A stretch of 64,000 bases of DNA from assembly GCF_019042275.1 (NCBI RefSeq), contig NZ_JAHQCW010000034.1:1-64000 (forward strand). The letters run 5' to 3'. Origin of the DNA: Diplocloster agilis (GTDB lineage Bacteria; Bacillota; Clostridia; Lachnospirales; Lachnospiraceae). The notes beneath the pieces are model-generated. The model saw only the letters and a program-made list of their open reading frames with translations. It was not told the DNA's origin and did no database searches. Below, piece after piece: positions 43,831-52,507 of the stretch (position 1 is the stretch's first letter; each line of letters begins with the position of its first letter). A program made the position numbers and the translations under genes.

Positions 43831-43836
43831 TTCCTC
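43486..43836 (-). ncRNA. IS110 non-coding end, candidate bridge RNA
   Basis: About 350 bases upstream of the transposase start with no supported gene. Several GC-rich stem candidates occur, for example GGCCAAAGCC and GCCGGCTG around 43707-43718. In IS110 elements the non-coding end adjoining the transposase start is transcribed as a bridge RNA that pairs with donor and target DNA (established for IS621). The loops were not mapped here. Confidence 0.35.
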
Positions 43837-43869
43837 TTGGATGTCCTTACCATCTATACCCATAAAAAG

Positions 43870-43909
43870 AATAAGTTCATAAGCGATATTTCTTGCCTAC
43901 GAACTTATT
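43870..43909 (+). promoter_or_regulatory. Inverted repeat upstream of ecfA
   Basis: AATAAGTTC (43870-43878) and GAACTTATT (43901-43909); with two mismatches the arms extend to 15 bases (AATAAGTTCATAAGC with GCCTACGAACTTATT). It lies just before GAGGAGG of the ecfA gene and past the IS110 end. It may be an operator or mRNA hairpin of the separated downstream half of the operon. Confidence 0.5.
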
Positions 43910-43926
43910 ATACGAGGAGGAATGGA

Positions 43927-45405
43927 ATGGGAAAAGAAATTATGATCCGTGACCTGACCTTTTCCTATGGCGGGAACGGAAATCAACTGGAACATATATC
44001 ATTAGACATTGCCGCCGGGGAGGTCATTGTTATGACCGGCCCATCGGGAAGTGGGAAAAGCTCTTTGACAAGAGTAATTAACGGCCTGATCCCCTACTTT
44101 TACGAGGGAGAATTAAGCGGTGAGGTTTTTGTGGATGGAAAACTGCTGAAAGAGATTCCTTCCTGGGAACGCGGCAAAATCGCAGGAAATGTATTTCAAG
44201 ACCCGAGGAGCCAGTTTTTTGCCAATGAGGTCGCAGGCGAGATTGCTTTTGGCTGTGAGAACTACGGTTATTCCCATGAAGAAATTCAGAACCATGTTCA
44301 CCGGGCAGCGGCGAACATCAAGATTCAGGATATTTTGGATCACAGCCTGCACAGCCTGTCCTATGGAATGCGTCAGAAGGTTGCGATTGCATCCGCAGAG
44401 GCGATTGATCCTGAAATCTATGTCATGGATGAACCGTCTGCCAATCTGGATATTGCATCTACCTACCGCTTTGCAGATATTATTCACGATTTGAAGAAGA
44501 AGGGAAAAACCATCATTATAGCGGAACACCGGCTTTATTATCTGATGGATCTGGCAGACCGTTTCCTGTGTGTCCAGAAAGGGAAAATTGTGCGGGAATT
44601 TACTGCACAGCAGATGAAAGCTCTGACTAATAAGGAAATCCAGGCGCTGGGGCTTCGAACTCCTAACCTGCATCAGATTGAGCAAACGGAAATCCCGTCT
44701 GCGGCAACCAGTGAGGTTGTTCTGGAAGTGAAAAAACTGAACCACTCTTTTGGTGAAACGATTGTATCTAAGGATATTGACTTTCAATGCCATAAGGGAG
44801 AAGCGATAGCCCTGATCGGCCCAAACGGGACGGGCAAAAGCACCATAGGGCGAATCTTGGCAGGGCTTTTGAAAGAGAAATCCGGCGAAGTCGTTTTATT
44901 CGGAAAGCATTGTAGACCGAAAGGCCGCTTGGGAAAGGTCTGGTATATTCCCCAGGATTTAGACAGTCAGCTATTCGGTGAGGATTTGCTTGACGAACTG
45001 ACTACCGGCGCAGAAGTCAACCCGGAGCGGAAACAAGCGGCGGAAGAAATCCTGGAGGCCCTGGAACTGACGCCATTCATCAAACAGCATCCCTCTACGC
45101 TGTCAGGAGGGCAAAAGCAGCGGCTGGCTCTTGGCGTGGCTCTAATGCACGAAGCGCCGATTATCGTACTGGATGAACCGACAAGCGGGCTGGACGGTAC
45201 GAATATGCGGAATGTCAGCCGGATGATCCGCAAGCTGGCGAAAATGGGGCGCACCATTATCGTCATTACCCATGACGCGGAGTGTGCGCTTGCCTGCTGT
45301 GAGCGGGCAATACGCCTGGAGAACGGCTGCATTACCGATGATTTTCAAATCAGAGGCGCAGAGCTTCTCTTAGACAAAATTGGATATGACAAAAAGGAGG
45401 GTTAG
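43927..45405 (+). CDS. ECF transporter double ATPase (fused EcfA1-EcfA2 type)
   Basis: A 492-residue protein with two ABC ATPase domains. Domain 1 (about 5-230) has Walker A GPSGSGKSS, a divergent signature HSLSYGMRQKV and Walker B YVMDEPSANLD. Domain 2 (about 260-480) has Walker A GPNGTGKST, signature TLSGGQKQRLALG and Walker B IVLDEPTSGLDG. It energises the EcfT/S-component pair encoded before the IS110. I chose the ATG at 43927 because GAGGAGG lies eight bases upstream and the ABC fold begins at once; an open extension to 43837 covers the inverted repeat. The next ABC gene begins two bases after its stop. Confidence 0.9.
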   Translation: MGKEIMIRDLTFSYGGNGNQLEHISLDIAAGEVIVMTGPSGSGKSSLTRVINGLIPYFYEGELSGEVFVDGKLLKEIPSWERGKIAGNVFQDPRSQFFANEVAGEIAFGCENYGYSHEEIQNHVHRAAANIKIQDILDHSLHSLSYGMRQKVAIASAEAIDPEIYVMDEPSANLDIASTYRFADIIHDLKKKGKTIIIAEHRLYYLMDLADRFLCVQKGKIVREFTAQQMKALTNKEIQALGLRTPNLHQIEQTEIPSAATSEVVLEVKKLNHSFGETIVSKDIDFQCHKGEAIALIGPNGTGKSTIGRILAGLLKEKSGEVVLFGKHCRPKGRLGKVWYIPQDLDSQLFGEDLLDELTTGAEVNPERKQAAEEILEALELTPFIKQHPSTLSGGQKQRLALGVALMHEAPIIVLDEPTSGLDGTNMRNVSRMIRKLAKMGRTIIVITHDAECALACCERAIRLENGCITDDFQIRGAELLLDKIGYDKKEG

Positions 45406-45407
45406 AA

Positions 45408-47222
45408 ATGGCACAGCAAAACAAGAAGCAGCCGATAGCGAAAACCGGACTGGCACGCTGCCTGGAATTGGCTTCCGGCCATAAAGGGTTGGTGTTCCTG
45501 GCAGGGTTTTTGGCGGCGCTGGCTGCGATCTGTTCTTTTGTTCCGTACTTATCAATCTACTACATCATTCGGGAAATCCTGTTTGTTTACCCGGATATGT
45601 CGCTCTTGAATGTTTCCGCAATCTCGACCTGGGGATGGCTGGCCCTGGCTGGAATTTTGGGGAACATCGTATTTTACTTTTTTGCCCTGTTGTGTTCCCA
45701 CGTTGCGGCGTTTGGAACGCTTTATGAATTGAAGGTGGCCTTTGCCGACCACATCATGCAGATTCCCCTTGGGTATCATCTGACCCTGGGCAGCGGCAAA
45801 ATGAGAAAGATCATGGATGAAAACATTGAAAGTGTTGAGAAATTCATCGCTCACCAGCTCCCGGACTTTGTGGCCTCTTTGGTCGCGCCGCTTGTTCTGG
45901 TTATCATTCTTCTTGGAATTGACTGGCGGTATGGCGTGGTTTGTCTGGTCGGTATTGTTCTGGCCTTTATCGTGCAGTTTGCGGGCTTCAACGGAGAAGC
46001 AAAGGAAAAAATGCACCGTTTTCAGACCGCCCAGGAGAACATGAACAGCGCTTCTGTGGAATATGTACGTGGTATGTCGGAGATCAAAGCATTTAATCAG
46101 ACCGCCGATTCCTTTAAGCGGTTGGGCAAATCCATTACAGACTATACCTCTTTTGTGTTGGAGTACGCATTGGGCTGGCAGAACTGTATGCCTGCTTTTA
46201 CCACGATCATCAACAATATTTATCTGCTTTTGATTCCGGTGGGCATTCTGATCGGGATGCACACTACGGATTTCAGGGAGTATTCGCTGACATTTATTTT
46301 CTACCTGATTATTGTCCATGCGATTTCCGGTGTCCTGAATAAAATCATGTATATCTCTGAGTCCTTTACGCAGATTGACGGCAGCGTGGAGCGTATGGAT
46401 GAAATCCTGCGTATCCCGGCCCTGCCCGAAAAGAGTACGGCGCAAGCAATCGAAAACTATGGGATTGCTTTCCGGGATGTCAGCTTTTCCTACGAAGCCG
46501 ATTCCCAGGTCAAGGCCCTGTCTCATGTTTCTTTCTTTGCGGATCAGGGCAAGGTGACAGCCATTGTCGGCCCCTCCGGTGGCGGTAAAAGTACCATCGC
46601 CAGCCTAATCTCCCGGTTTTATGATGTGACGGACGGAAGTATTCAGATCGGCGGCGTTGACATTCGGGATATTCCTCTGGATGCGCTGATGGATAAGGTC
46701 AGCTTCGTATTTCAGGATACGTTCCTGTTCAAACAGAGCATCCTGGATAACATCCGTATGGGAAATCCAGATGCCACGGAAGAACAGGTGATTGCGGCGG
46801 CAAAGGCTGCAAGATGCCATGATTTTATTGAGCAGCTTCCAAACGGTTATCAGACTGTGATCGGCAGTACCGGCGTCCATCTCTCCGGTGGTGAGCGTCA
46901 GCGGATTGCCATTGCAAGGGCTATCGTAAAAGACGCGCCCATCATCGTTCTGGACGAGGCTACTGCGTTCAGTGACCCGGAGAACGAGTACCTGATTCAA
47001 AAAGCCTTTGAAAAGCTGATCCAAAATAAAACAGTTGTAATGATCGCCCATCGCCTGTCCACGATTCGTAATGCTGACCAGATACTTGTCATGGAAAAGG
47101 GCTGCCTGATTGAATCCGGCACCCATGACGAGCTGCTGAAGAAGGACGGAAAATACGCGCAGATGTGGAGCAGCTATACGGAGTCGATCAACTGGAAAAT
47201 TGGCACAGGAAAGGCGGTGTGA
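45408..47222 (+). CDS. ABC transporter, exporter fold with fused ATPase (IrtA/YbtP-like half)
   Basis: A 604-residue half-transporter. Six membrane helices (about 25-310) precede an ATPase domain with Walker A GPSGGGKST, signature HLSGGERQRIAIARA and Walker B IIVLDEATAFSDPENE. The DEATAFxDPE form is common in siderophore-importing IrtAB/YbtPQ proteins, which have an exporter fold but act as importers. It pairs with the next gene. AGGAGG lies before the ATG. The co-encoded DtxR and AraC regulators support metal-chelate uptake; an export role cannot be excluded. Confidence 0.82.
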   Translation: MAQQNKKQPIAKTGLARCLELASGHKGLVFLAGFLAALAAICSFVPYLSIYYIIREILFVYPDMSLLNVSAISTWGWLALAGILGNIVFYFFALLCSHVAAFGTLYELKVAFADHIMQIPLGYHLTLGSGKMRKIMDENIESVEKFIAHQLPDFVASLVAPLVLVIILLGIDWRYGVVCLVGIVLAFIVQFAGFNGEAKEKMHRFQTAQENMNSASVEYVRGMSEIKAFNQTADSFKRLGKSITDYTSFVLEYALGWQNCMPAFTTIINNIYLLLIPVGILIGMHTTDFREYSLTFIFYLIIVHAISGVLNKIMYISESFTQIDGSVERMDEILRIPALPEKSTAQAIENYGIAFRDVSFSYEADSQVKALSHVSFFADQGKVTAIVGPSGGGKSTIASLISRFYDVTDGSIQIGGVDIRDIPLDALMDKVSFVFQDTFLFKQSILDNIRMGNPDATEEQVIAAAKAARCHDFIEQLPNGYQTVIGSTGVHLSGGERQRIAIARAIVKDAPIIVLDEATAFSDPENEYLIQKAFEKLIQNKTVVMIAHRLSTIRNADQILVMEKGCLIESGTHDELLKKDGKYAQMWSSYTESINWKIGTGKAV

Positions 47223-47225
47223 TCT

Positions 47226-48959
47226 ATGAGTAAGCTGAAAGAAAAGTTAATGCTGTCGGAGAAAGGCTATTCCGACCTGAAAAAAGCAATTACGGCCTGC
47301 ACAATAACCAATATCGCGTTATTGCTCCCATCAATGGTAGCCTGCCTGATCTTTTGGGAGCTGTTAAAGCCGTTTACGGGAGAAGCAATTTCGTGGGCCG
47401 CGTTGTGGAAGCTGCTGGGCCTGGGGCTGGTGGCGGCTATTCTGGTATTCCTGGCCGCGAAAAACGATTATAGGAAAACCTATATTGCTTCCTATAAGGA
47501 GGCCAGCACGACCAGACTTCGGATCGCGGAGCATCTTCGCAAGCTCCCCATGAGCTTCTTTAACACAAAAGATTTGTCCGATATTACCACCAACATGATG
47601 GCGGATTGCAGCAGCATGGAATCCATGCTCAGCAGTACCATCCCGCCGCTGATTGCAAATATCATCTCTGTTACCCTGACCTGCGTTTGTCTGGCATTTT
47701 TTGACTGGAGAATGGCCCTTGCGATTTTCTGCACAATGCCGGTTACATTCCTTATCATCTGGTGCGGGCGCAAGCTACAACTTCGTCTGTTTGACAAACA
47801 GGTGGATGTGAAACTGGAGGCGTCTAGCCAGATTCAGGAATACCTGGAAGGTATCAAAATCATCAAATCCTGTGGTCTTGGCGGTTCCCGCTTCGATGCG
47901 TTGGATAAAGCACTCCAGGCTATGAGAAAAATCGCCATCAAGGTAGAACTGGCCTCCGGTATTCTGGTTCAGGGAGCCAGCCTGATCCTGCAAGCAGGGC
48001 TTGGCATTACTATTTTCATTGGAACGGTGCTGATAACAAACGGTAAAATTGAACTGCTTTCTTTACTGGTTCTACTGATGTTCTCTACGCAAATTTACGG
48101 TCCGATCCTTGCCATTCTCTCGCAGTTGACCTCTCTGTTTCACTTGGGGACTGTTACCAACCGTATGCGTACCCTGCTGACCACGCCCGCCATGGAGGGC
48201 GAGGACAAGGATGTATCCAAATATGACATTGAACTGAAAAATGTCACTTTCGGATATAACCAGGACGATGTTATCAAGGATGTGTCTTTCTCTATTCCCG
48301 CTGGCAGCGTAACGGCTCTGGTAGGGCCTTCCGGCAGCGGCAAAAGCACGATTTCCAAACTGAACGCCCGTTTTTGGGATGTAAGAAAAGGCCAGATCAC
48401 CATTGGCGGCATAGATGTCAGCACCATTGAACCGGAACACCTGATGCGCTGTATGTCCTTTGTATTCCAGGATGTGACCCTGTTCAATGATACTGTTTTT
48501 AACAATATCCGTGTAGGCAACATGAACGCTACCGAGGAGCAGGTCATGGCGGCGGCAAAGGCGGCATACTGTGACGAATTTATCCAGCGATTGCCAGACG
48601 GTTATCAGACTGTCCTTGGAGAGAACGGCAGCACTCTTTCCGGTGGTGAGCGTCAGCGGATTTCCATTGCCCGCGCGCTTTTGAAGGACGCACCTATTAT
48701 TCTGCTTGATGAGGCAACAGCGTCCCTTGACCCAGAGAACGAGGTTTTGATTCAGCGTGCTATTGCAAAACTGGTAGAGGGTAAGACGGTTATTATGATT
48801 GCTCATCGGCTCCGCACTGTGGTGGATACTGACCAGATCATTGTCCTGGATAATGGTAAGTTGGTTGAGCAAGGCACTCATGAGGAACTAATGAAGAAGA
48901 ACGGTCTATACCATAAGTTATTTCATATTCAGCAGGAAAGCCTTAGTTGGGCCGTATAA
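47226..48959 (+). CDS. ABC transporter, exporter fold with fused ATPase (IrtB/YbtQ-like half)
   Basis: A 577-residue partner of the previous protein. Membrane domain about 25-310, Walker A GPSGSGKST, signature TLSGGERQRISIARA, Walker B IILLDEATASLDPENE, H-loop IMIAHRLRTV. It starts three bases after the preceding stop, so the two halves are made together and likely form a heterodimer. Both ATP sites look canonical. Transported substrate is inferred, as for its partner, to be a metallophore. Confidence 0.82.
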   Translation: MSKLKEKLMLSEKGYSDLKKAITACTITNIALLLPSMVACLIFWELLKPFTGEAISWAALWKLLGLGLVAAILVFLAAKNDYRKTYIASYKEASTTRLRIAEHLRKLPMSFFNTKDLSDITTNMMADCSSMESMLSSTIPPLIANIISVTLTCVCLAFFDWRMALAIFCTMPVTFLIIWCGRKLQLRLFDKQVDVKLEASSQIQEYLEGIKIIKSCGLGGSRFDALDKALQAMRKIAIKVELASGILVQGASLILQAGLGITIFIGTVLITNGKIELLSLLVLLMFSTQIYGPILAILSQLTSLFHLGTVTNRMRTLLTTPAMEGEDKDVSKYDIELKNVTFGYNQDDVIKDVSFSIPAGSVTALVGPSGSGKSTISKLNARFWDVRKGQITIGGIDVSTIEPEHLMRCMSFVFQDVTLFNDTVFNNIRVGNMNATEEQVMAAAKAAYCDEFIQRLPDGYQTVLGENGSTLSGGERQRISIARALLKDAPIILLDEATASLDPENEVLIQRAIAKLVEGKTVIMIAHRLRTVVDTDQIIVLDNGKLVEQGTHEELMKKNGLYHKLFHIQQESLSWAV

Positions 48960-48980
48960 TTTTTGTACTAGGAGGCTGAG

Positions 48981-49343
48981 ATGAAACTTCATGCATCCGG
49001 GGAGGACTACTTGGAAGCTATCCTCGTTCTGCATAAGAGAATAGGCATGGTGCGTTCCGTAGATGTAGCCCGGCACATGGAGGTGTCAAAACCCAGCGTG
49101 TGCCATGCAGTAGGCATTTTGCGTGAGGGCGGCTTTCTGACAATGGATGAAGAACACTATCTGCATCTAACAGACATTGGTCGAGAAGTGGCCGTAAAAA
49201 TCTATGAGCGCCATTGCTTTTTCATGGAACAGCTCATAGCCGCAGGCGTTGATCCTAAAATTGCAGAAGCCGATGCCTGTCGGTTGGAACACGTTATTAG
49301 TAGGGAATCTTTTGAACGGTTAAAAGAAACAGCCGACCAATAG
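48981..49343 (+). CDS. DtxR/MntR-family metal-dependent regulator
   Basis: A 120-residue protein with an N-terminal winged helix (SGEDYLEAILVLHKRIGMVRSVDVARHMEVSKPSVCHAVGILREGGFLTM) and the dimerisation/metal domain, whose His, Glu, Cys and Asp ligands are suggested by ERHCFFMEQLIAAGVDPKIAEADACRLEHVIS. The SH3-like third domain of DtxR is absent, as in MntR. AGGAGGCTGAG precedes the ATG, 21 bases after the ABC pair. It probably represses the cargo when metal is plentiful, perhaps through the TAGTTAG-N5-GCTAAC sites. Confidence 0.9.
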   Translation: MKLHASGEDYLEAILVLHKRIGMVRSVDVARHMEVSKPSVCHAVGILREGGFLTMDEEHYLHLTDIGREVAVKIYERHCFFMEQLIAAGVDPKIAEADACRLEHVISRESFERLKETADQ

Positions 49344-49857
49344 GAAGTGAATCACACGAAACACGCTTCACCGCCCAATAGGCAAAGAAAAAACGTTGCA
49401 GGGACAGAGGCTTTCCTGCGCGTAAAATGGATTCCTTAATCTTCGGCGGTTCAAGACCAAGTCTGCCGTTTCTTCGCCTTCTATTGGAAATGGCGTCCTG
49501 ACACTGGCGTGATTGGCGGCTCTAGGAGGAAGCTGTCATGTGTAGAACGGGAGAGCGACCACCGGAAATGGGAGTAGTACCGTTAAAAAAAGCCATCCCC
49601 CGGCCATTCGGAAATGCGGCCGGAACTATGCATTATACCATGCAGTAAAATATTTTACTATTTTTATGTTCGCCCGGAGGGTTTATGCCCTTCCGGGCGA
49701 ATTTTGTTATTTCCTGCGTCCCGTACCACCGGCCCCACACTTTTTCAAAAAATGTTTAAAAAAGTGGCGTTTAGCGGGTAGCTGGTGGCCTTTCAAAAGT
49801 AACTTTGGCGGAAAGGGAGATAACCACCAAAATCACCCACAGAAAGGGGGTGAGAAG
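49344..49857 (+). other. Intergenic region between cargo and integration module
   Basis: About 510 bases with no supported gene. It holds the palindrome TAAAATATTTTA (49645-49656) and the terminator at 49669-49708. AGAAAGGGGGTGA just before 49858 is the sigma factor's ribosome binding site. This is the right border of the cargo. Confidence 0.45.
49669..49708 (+). terminator. Terminator after the transporter cargo
   Basis: TTCGCCCGG (49669-49677) pairs with CCGGGCGAA (49693-49701), with GGG/CCC inside, and is followed by TTTTGTT. Confidence 0.8.
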
Positions 49858-50301
49858 ATGGATACAATCCCCCGCAATGACTTTATCCTACGGCACCGCT
49901 ATGACGCATTTTGCAAGGCGGTACTCCGCAATGAGGCCAAAGATTATCTGCGTGAGATGGGACGGCAGCGCGACCGTGAAAAGTCGTTTGAATGCCTGAC
50001 TCCGGAAGAACTGGAAAAGCTCTCCACGGTAGATTATTACCCCAGCGATAGCTACGTTTTTTCGTCGCATGGATATGATTTGCCCATTGACAACGAGCTT
50101 GTAGCCGAGGCATTCGCCAGCCTGCCACAACAGGAACAAAGCATTTTGATTTTGCACTGTGTTTTGGATTTGGCAGACGGAGAAATCGCAAGCCTCATGG
50201 GAATGTCCCGCAGCGCCGTACAGCGCCACAGGACAAGCACCCTGAAACAGTTGCGTTTGAAATTGATGGCGCTCATGCCAGAGGGAGGGAAACGCGGATG
50301 A
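49858..50301 (+). CDS. Sigma-70-like ICE regulator
   Basis: A 147-residue protein from the ATG at 49858. It shows a short sigma-like N-terminal region and a C-terminal sigma-4 helix-turn-helix, ASLPQQEQSILILHCVLDLADGEIASLMGMSRSAVQRHRTSTLKQLR. Proteins of this type precede the HTH and excisionase genes in Tn916/Tn1549 elements and are thought to control transfer or excision genes. Its end overlaps the next start by four bases. An open frame upstream to 49666 covers the terminator and is not coding. Confidence 0.85.
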   Translation: MDTIPRNDFILRHRYDAFCKAVLRNEAKDYLREMGRQRDREKSFECLTPEELEKLSTVDYYPSDSYVFSSHGYDLPIDNELVAEAFASLPQQEQSILILHCVLDLADGEIASLMGMSRSAVQRHRTSTLKQLRLKLMALMPEGGKRG

Positions 50302-50537
50302 AGGAACCCACATTCAACGGCAGAGAGCTTCTGCCCCTTTCGGTGATGGAAGCTGCCCACGCTGGGGACGCAATGGCTATGGAACAAGTGCTGCGGTACT
50401 ATGCGGGCTACATAAACAAGCTCTGTACCCGCACCTTGTACGATAGCAGCGACATCCCTTATGTGTGCGTGGACGAGTATATGAAGCACCGTTTGGAACT
50501 CAAGCTCATTCATTCCATCATCGTTGCTTTGAAGTAA
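50298..50537 (+). CDS. Helix-turn-helix (HTH_16-type) ICE protein
   Basis: A 79-residue protein, MKEPTFNGRELLPLSVMEAAHAGDAMAMEQVLRYYAG to the end. It matches the small HTH_16-type regulator found between the sigma-like gene and the excisionase in Tn916-family elements. It is coupled to the sigma-like gene (ATGA overlap). It is short and helical, probably modulating the recombination module. Confidence 0.82.
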   Translation: MKEPTFNGRELLPLSVMEAAHAGDAMAMEQVLRYYAGYINKLCTRTLYDSSDIPYVCVDEYMKHRLELKLIHSIIVALK

Positions 50538-50967
50538 CGGCCCGGCCACGGGAACGGAAATGTTTTACTCATCCCTTTCCGCATTTCCGCTGACCTGGTG
50601 GCTGATGGATGCACCTTGACAAATACGCCCGCAGGACAATGGCGGTGCGTCATAGGGCATACGGACACATTCTGTCTGCATCGAGCCGGACGGCGGTTGC
50701 GCCATGATGCTGATTTCTACGAAAACAGCGGAGCGATCACCACCCAGCCGCAACATAAGCGTGGCTGCTTATGGGCGACGACGTGTAGGCAGGACAATGA
50801 TACTCCCTTACAGCCACAGTCCGAGCGTTAAAAGCGTCGCAGGCAATGGGTAGGGCCGCGTGAAAACCACGCGGGGGTGAAAGTCCCGTGGAGCTGGGCC
50901 GCCAGCCGTCCGTGTTTTGCCCACATTCACAAGAAACCTTTGTTTTAAACAGAAAGGGGGCCGCATT
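50538..50967 (+). other. Non-coding, structured stretch before the excisionase
   Basis: About 430 bases without a gene. CCGCGTG (50856-50862) and CACGCGG (50868-50874) form a strong hairpin, followed by GGGTGAAAGTCCCGTGG, another stem-forming sequence. GGTGAAAGTCC-like words occur in group II intron domain I, so this could be an intron relic or a regulatory leader RNA of xis/int. Confidence 0.4.
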
Positions 50968-51171
50968 ATGAGTAATAACGATGTGCCTATTTGGGAAAAG
51001 TATACGCTTACCATTGAGGAAGCGTCGAAATATTTTCGCATTGGAGAAAACAAGCTGCGGCGGCTTGCCGAGGAAAACCCATTCGCTGGCTGGGTGATTT
51101 TGAACGGCAACCGCATCCAGATCAAACGGCAAAAGTTTGAAAAAATCATTGATTCTCTGGACACAATCTAG
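50968..51171 (+). CDS. xis: Excisionase (Tn916 Xis type)
   Basis: A 67-residue protein from the ATG at 50968 (AAAGGGGG upstream). It has a winged-helix fold with [43 protein letters not shown], the signature of Tn916-type excisionases. It bends element ends and directs the integrase toward excision. An open frame back to 50917 adds unrelated residues. The integrase follows after 79 bases. Confidence 0.9.
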   Translation: MSNNDVPIWEKYTLTIEEASKYFRIGENKLRRLAEENPFAGWVILNGNRIQIKRQKFEKIIDSLDTI

Positions 51172-51250
51172 TGAAAAAGAGCCTTGACTATGCTATAATA
51201 TCCTTAGAGCGTGTCAAGGCTCTTTCCGTCATGGAAAGGAGCATGACGAA

Positions 51251-52507
51251 ATGCCAAAACAGGAACGAGATGTAAAAAGACGGGACAGCAAGGGCCGCCT
51301 TTTGAAATCTGGAGAGAGCCAGCGACCAGACGGAAGATACGCTTACAAATATACGGACACCTTTGGGGAACAGAAGTTTGTTTACTCATGGAAGTTAGTA
51401 CCCACAGACAAAATCCCTGCCGGGAAGCGGGCGGATATTTCACTCCGCGAGAAAATCAAGCAGATACAGAAAGACCTTGACGACGGGATAGACACCATCG
51501 GCAAGAAAATGACGGTCTGCCAGCTTTATGCCAAGTACATCCGGCAGCGGGGAAATGTGAAGCGGGGAACCCAAAAGAGCCGCCAGCAGCTAATGAAACT
51601 TTTAGAAGAAGATAAGCTGGGGGCGGCCAGCATTGACAGCGTGAAGCTGTCCGACGCGAAAGAATGGGCTTTGCGTATGCAGGAAAAGGGTGTTGCTTAC
51701 ACGACCATCTGCAATAGCAAGCGTTCCCTGAAAGCCATCTTCTATATGGCGATTCAGGATGATTACCTCCGCAAAAATCCCTTTGACTTCCAGATCAATG
51801 AAGTAATCAACGACGACACCGAGCCAAAGGTTCCTCTGACCCCCGCACAGGAAAAAGAACTCCTGAAATTCATACAGGATGATACCATCTATTCCAAGTA
51901 TTATGACGAGGTGGTTATCCTGCTGGAAACAGGACTTCGGATTTCTGAACTCTGCGGCCTGACCCCTGCTGATCTGAATTTTGAAAAGCGTTTTATCCAT
52001 GTAGACCACCAGCTTTTGAGAAGCACGGAGGACGGCTACTATATCGAAACGCCCAAGACAGACAGCGGATTTCGTCAAGTGCCAATGAGCGCAGCAGCTT
52101 ATGAGGCGTTCCAGCGCGTGTTGAAGAACCGCAGGGGCGGCAAGGCAATACAGGTGGATGGGTATAGTAATTTCCTATTCCTGAACCGGGACGGCCTGCC
52201 GAAAGTAGCGGTACATTATGACGCCATGTTTAAGTGTCTTGCCAAGAAGTTTAACAAGTGTCACAAGGAGCCGTTGCCGTCAGTAATGACGCCCCACACC
52301 ATGCGGCACACGTTCTGCACCAGAATGGCAAATGCGGGAATGAACCCAAAAGCACTACAATATATCATGGGCCATTCCAACATCATTATGACGCTGAACT
52401 ATTACGCCCACGCCACATTCCATTCCGCACAGGAGGAAATGGACAGACTGGAAGCCAAGACGGAAATCAAAGTGGTAAACACGGAGAAAACCGAAGCTGC
52501 CGCTTAG
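51251..52507 (+). CDS. int: Tyrosine recombinase integrase (Tn916 Int type)
   Basis: A 418-residue integrase. The N-terminal arm-binding AP2-like domain (about 8-60, RRDSKGRLLKSGESQRPDGRYAYKY) precedes a SAM-like core-binding domain (about 75-165). The catalytic domain has Arg in ETGLRISELCGL, HTMRHTFCTRMANAG, GHSNIIMTLNYYAH and the nucleophile Tyr385. All catalytic residues are present. It catalyses excision and integration and lies at the right end of the element, reading outward. ACTAC-type repeats just after the stop may be its arm sites. Confidence 0.95.
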   Translation: MPKQERDVKRRDSKGRLLKSGESQRPDGRYAYKYTDTFGEQKFVYSWKLVPTDKIPAGKRADISLREKIKQIQKDLDDGIDTIGKKMTVCQLYAKYIRQRGNVKRGTQKSRQQLMKLLEEDKLGAASIDSVKLSDAKEWALRMQEKGVAYTTICNSKRSLKAIFYMAIQDDYLRKNPFDFQINEVINDDTEPKVPLTPAQEKELLKFIQDDTIYSKYYDEVVILLETGLRISELCGLTPADLNFEKRFIHVDHQLLRSTEDGYYIETPKTDSGFRQVPMSAAAYEAFQRVLKNRRGGKAIQVDGYSNFLFLNRDGLPKVAVHYDAMFKCLAKKFNKCHKEPLPSVMTPHTMRHTFCTRMANAGMNPKALQYIMGHSNIIMTLNYYAHATFHSAQEEMDRLEAKTEIKVVNTEKTEAAA

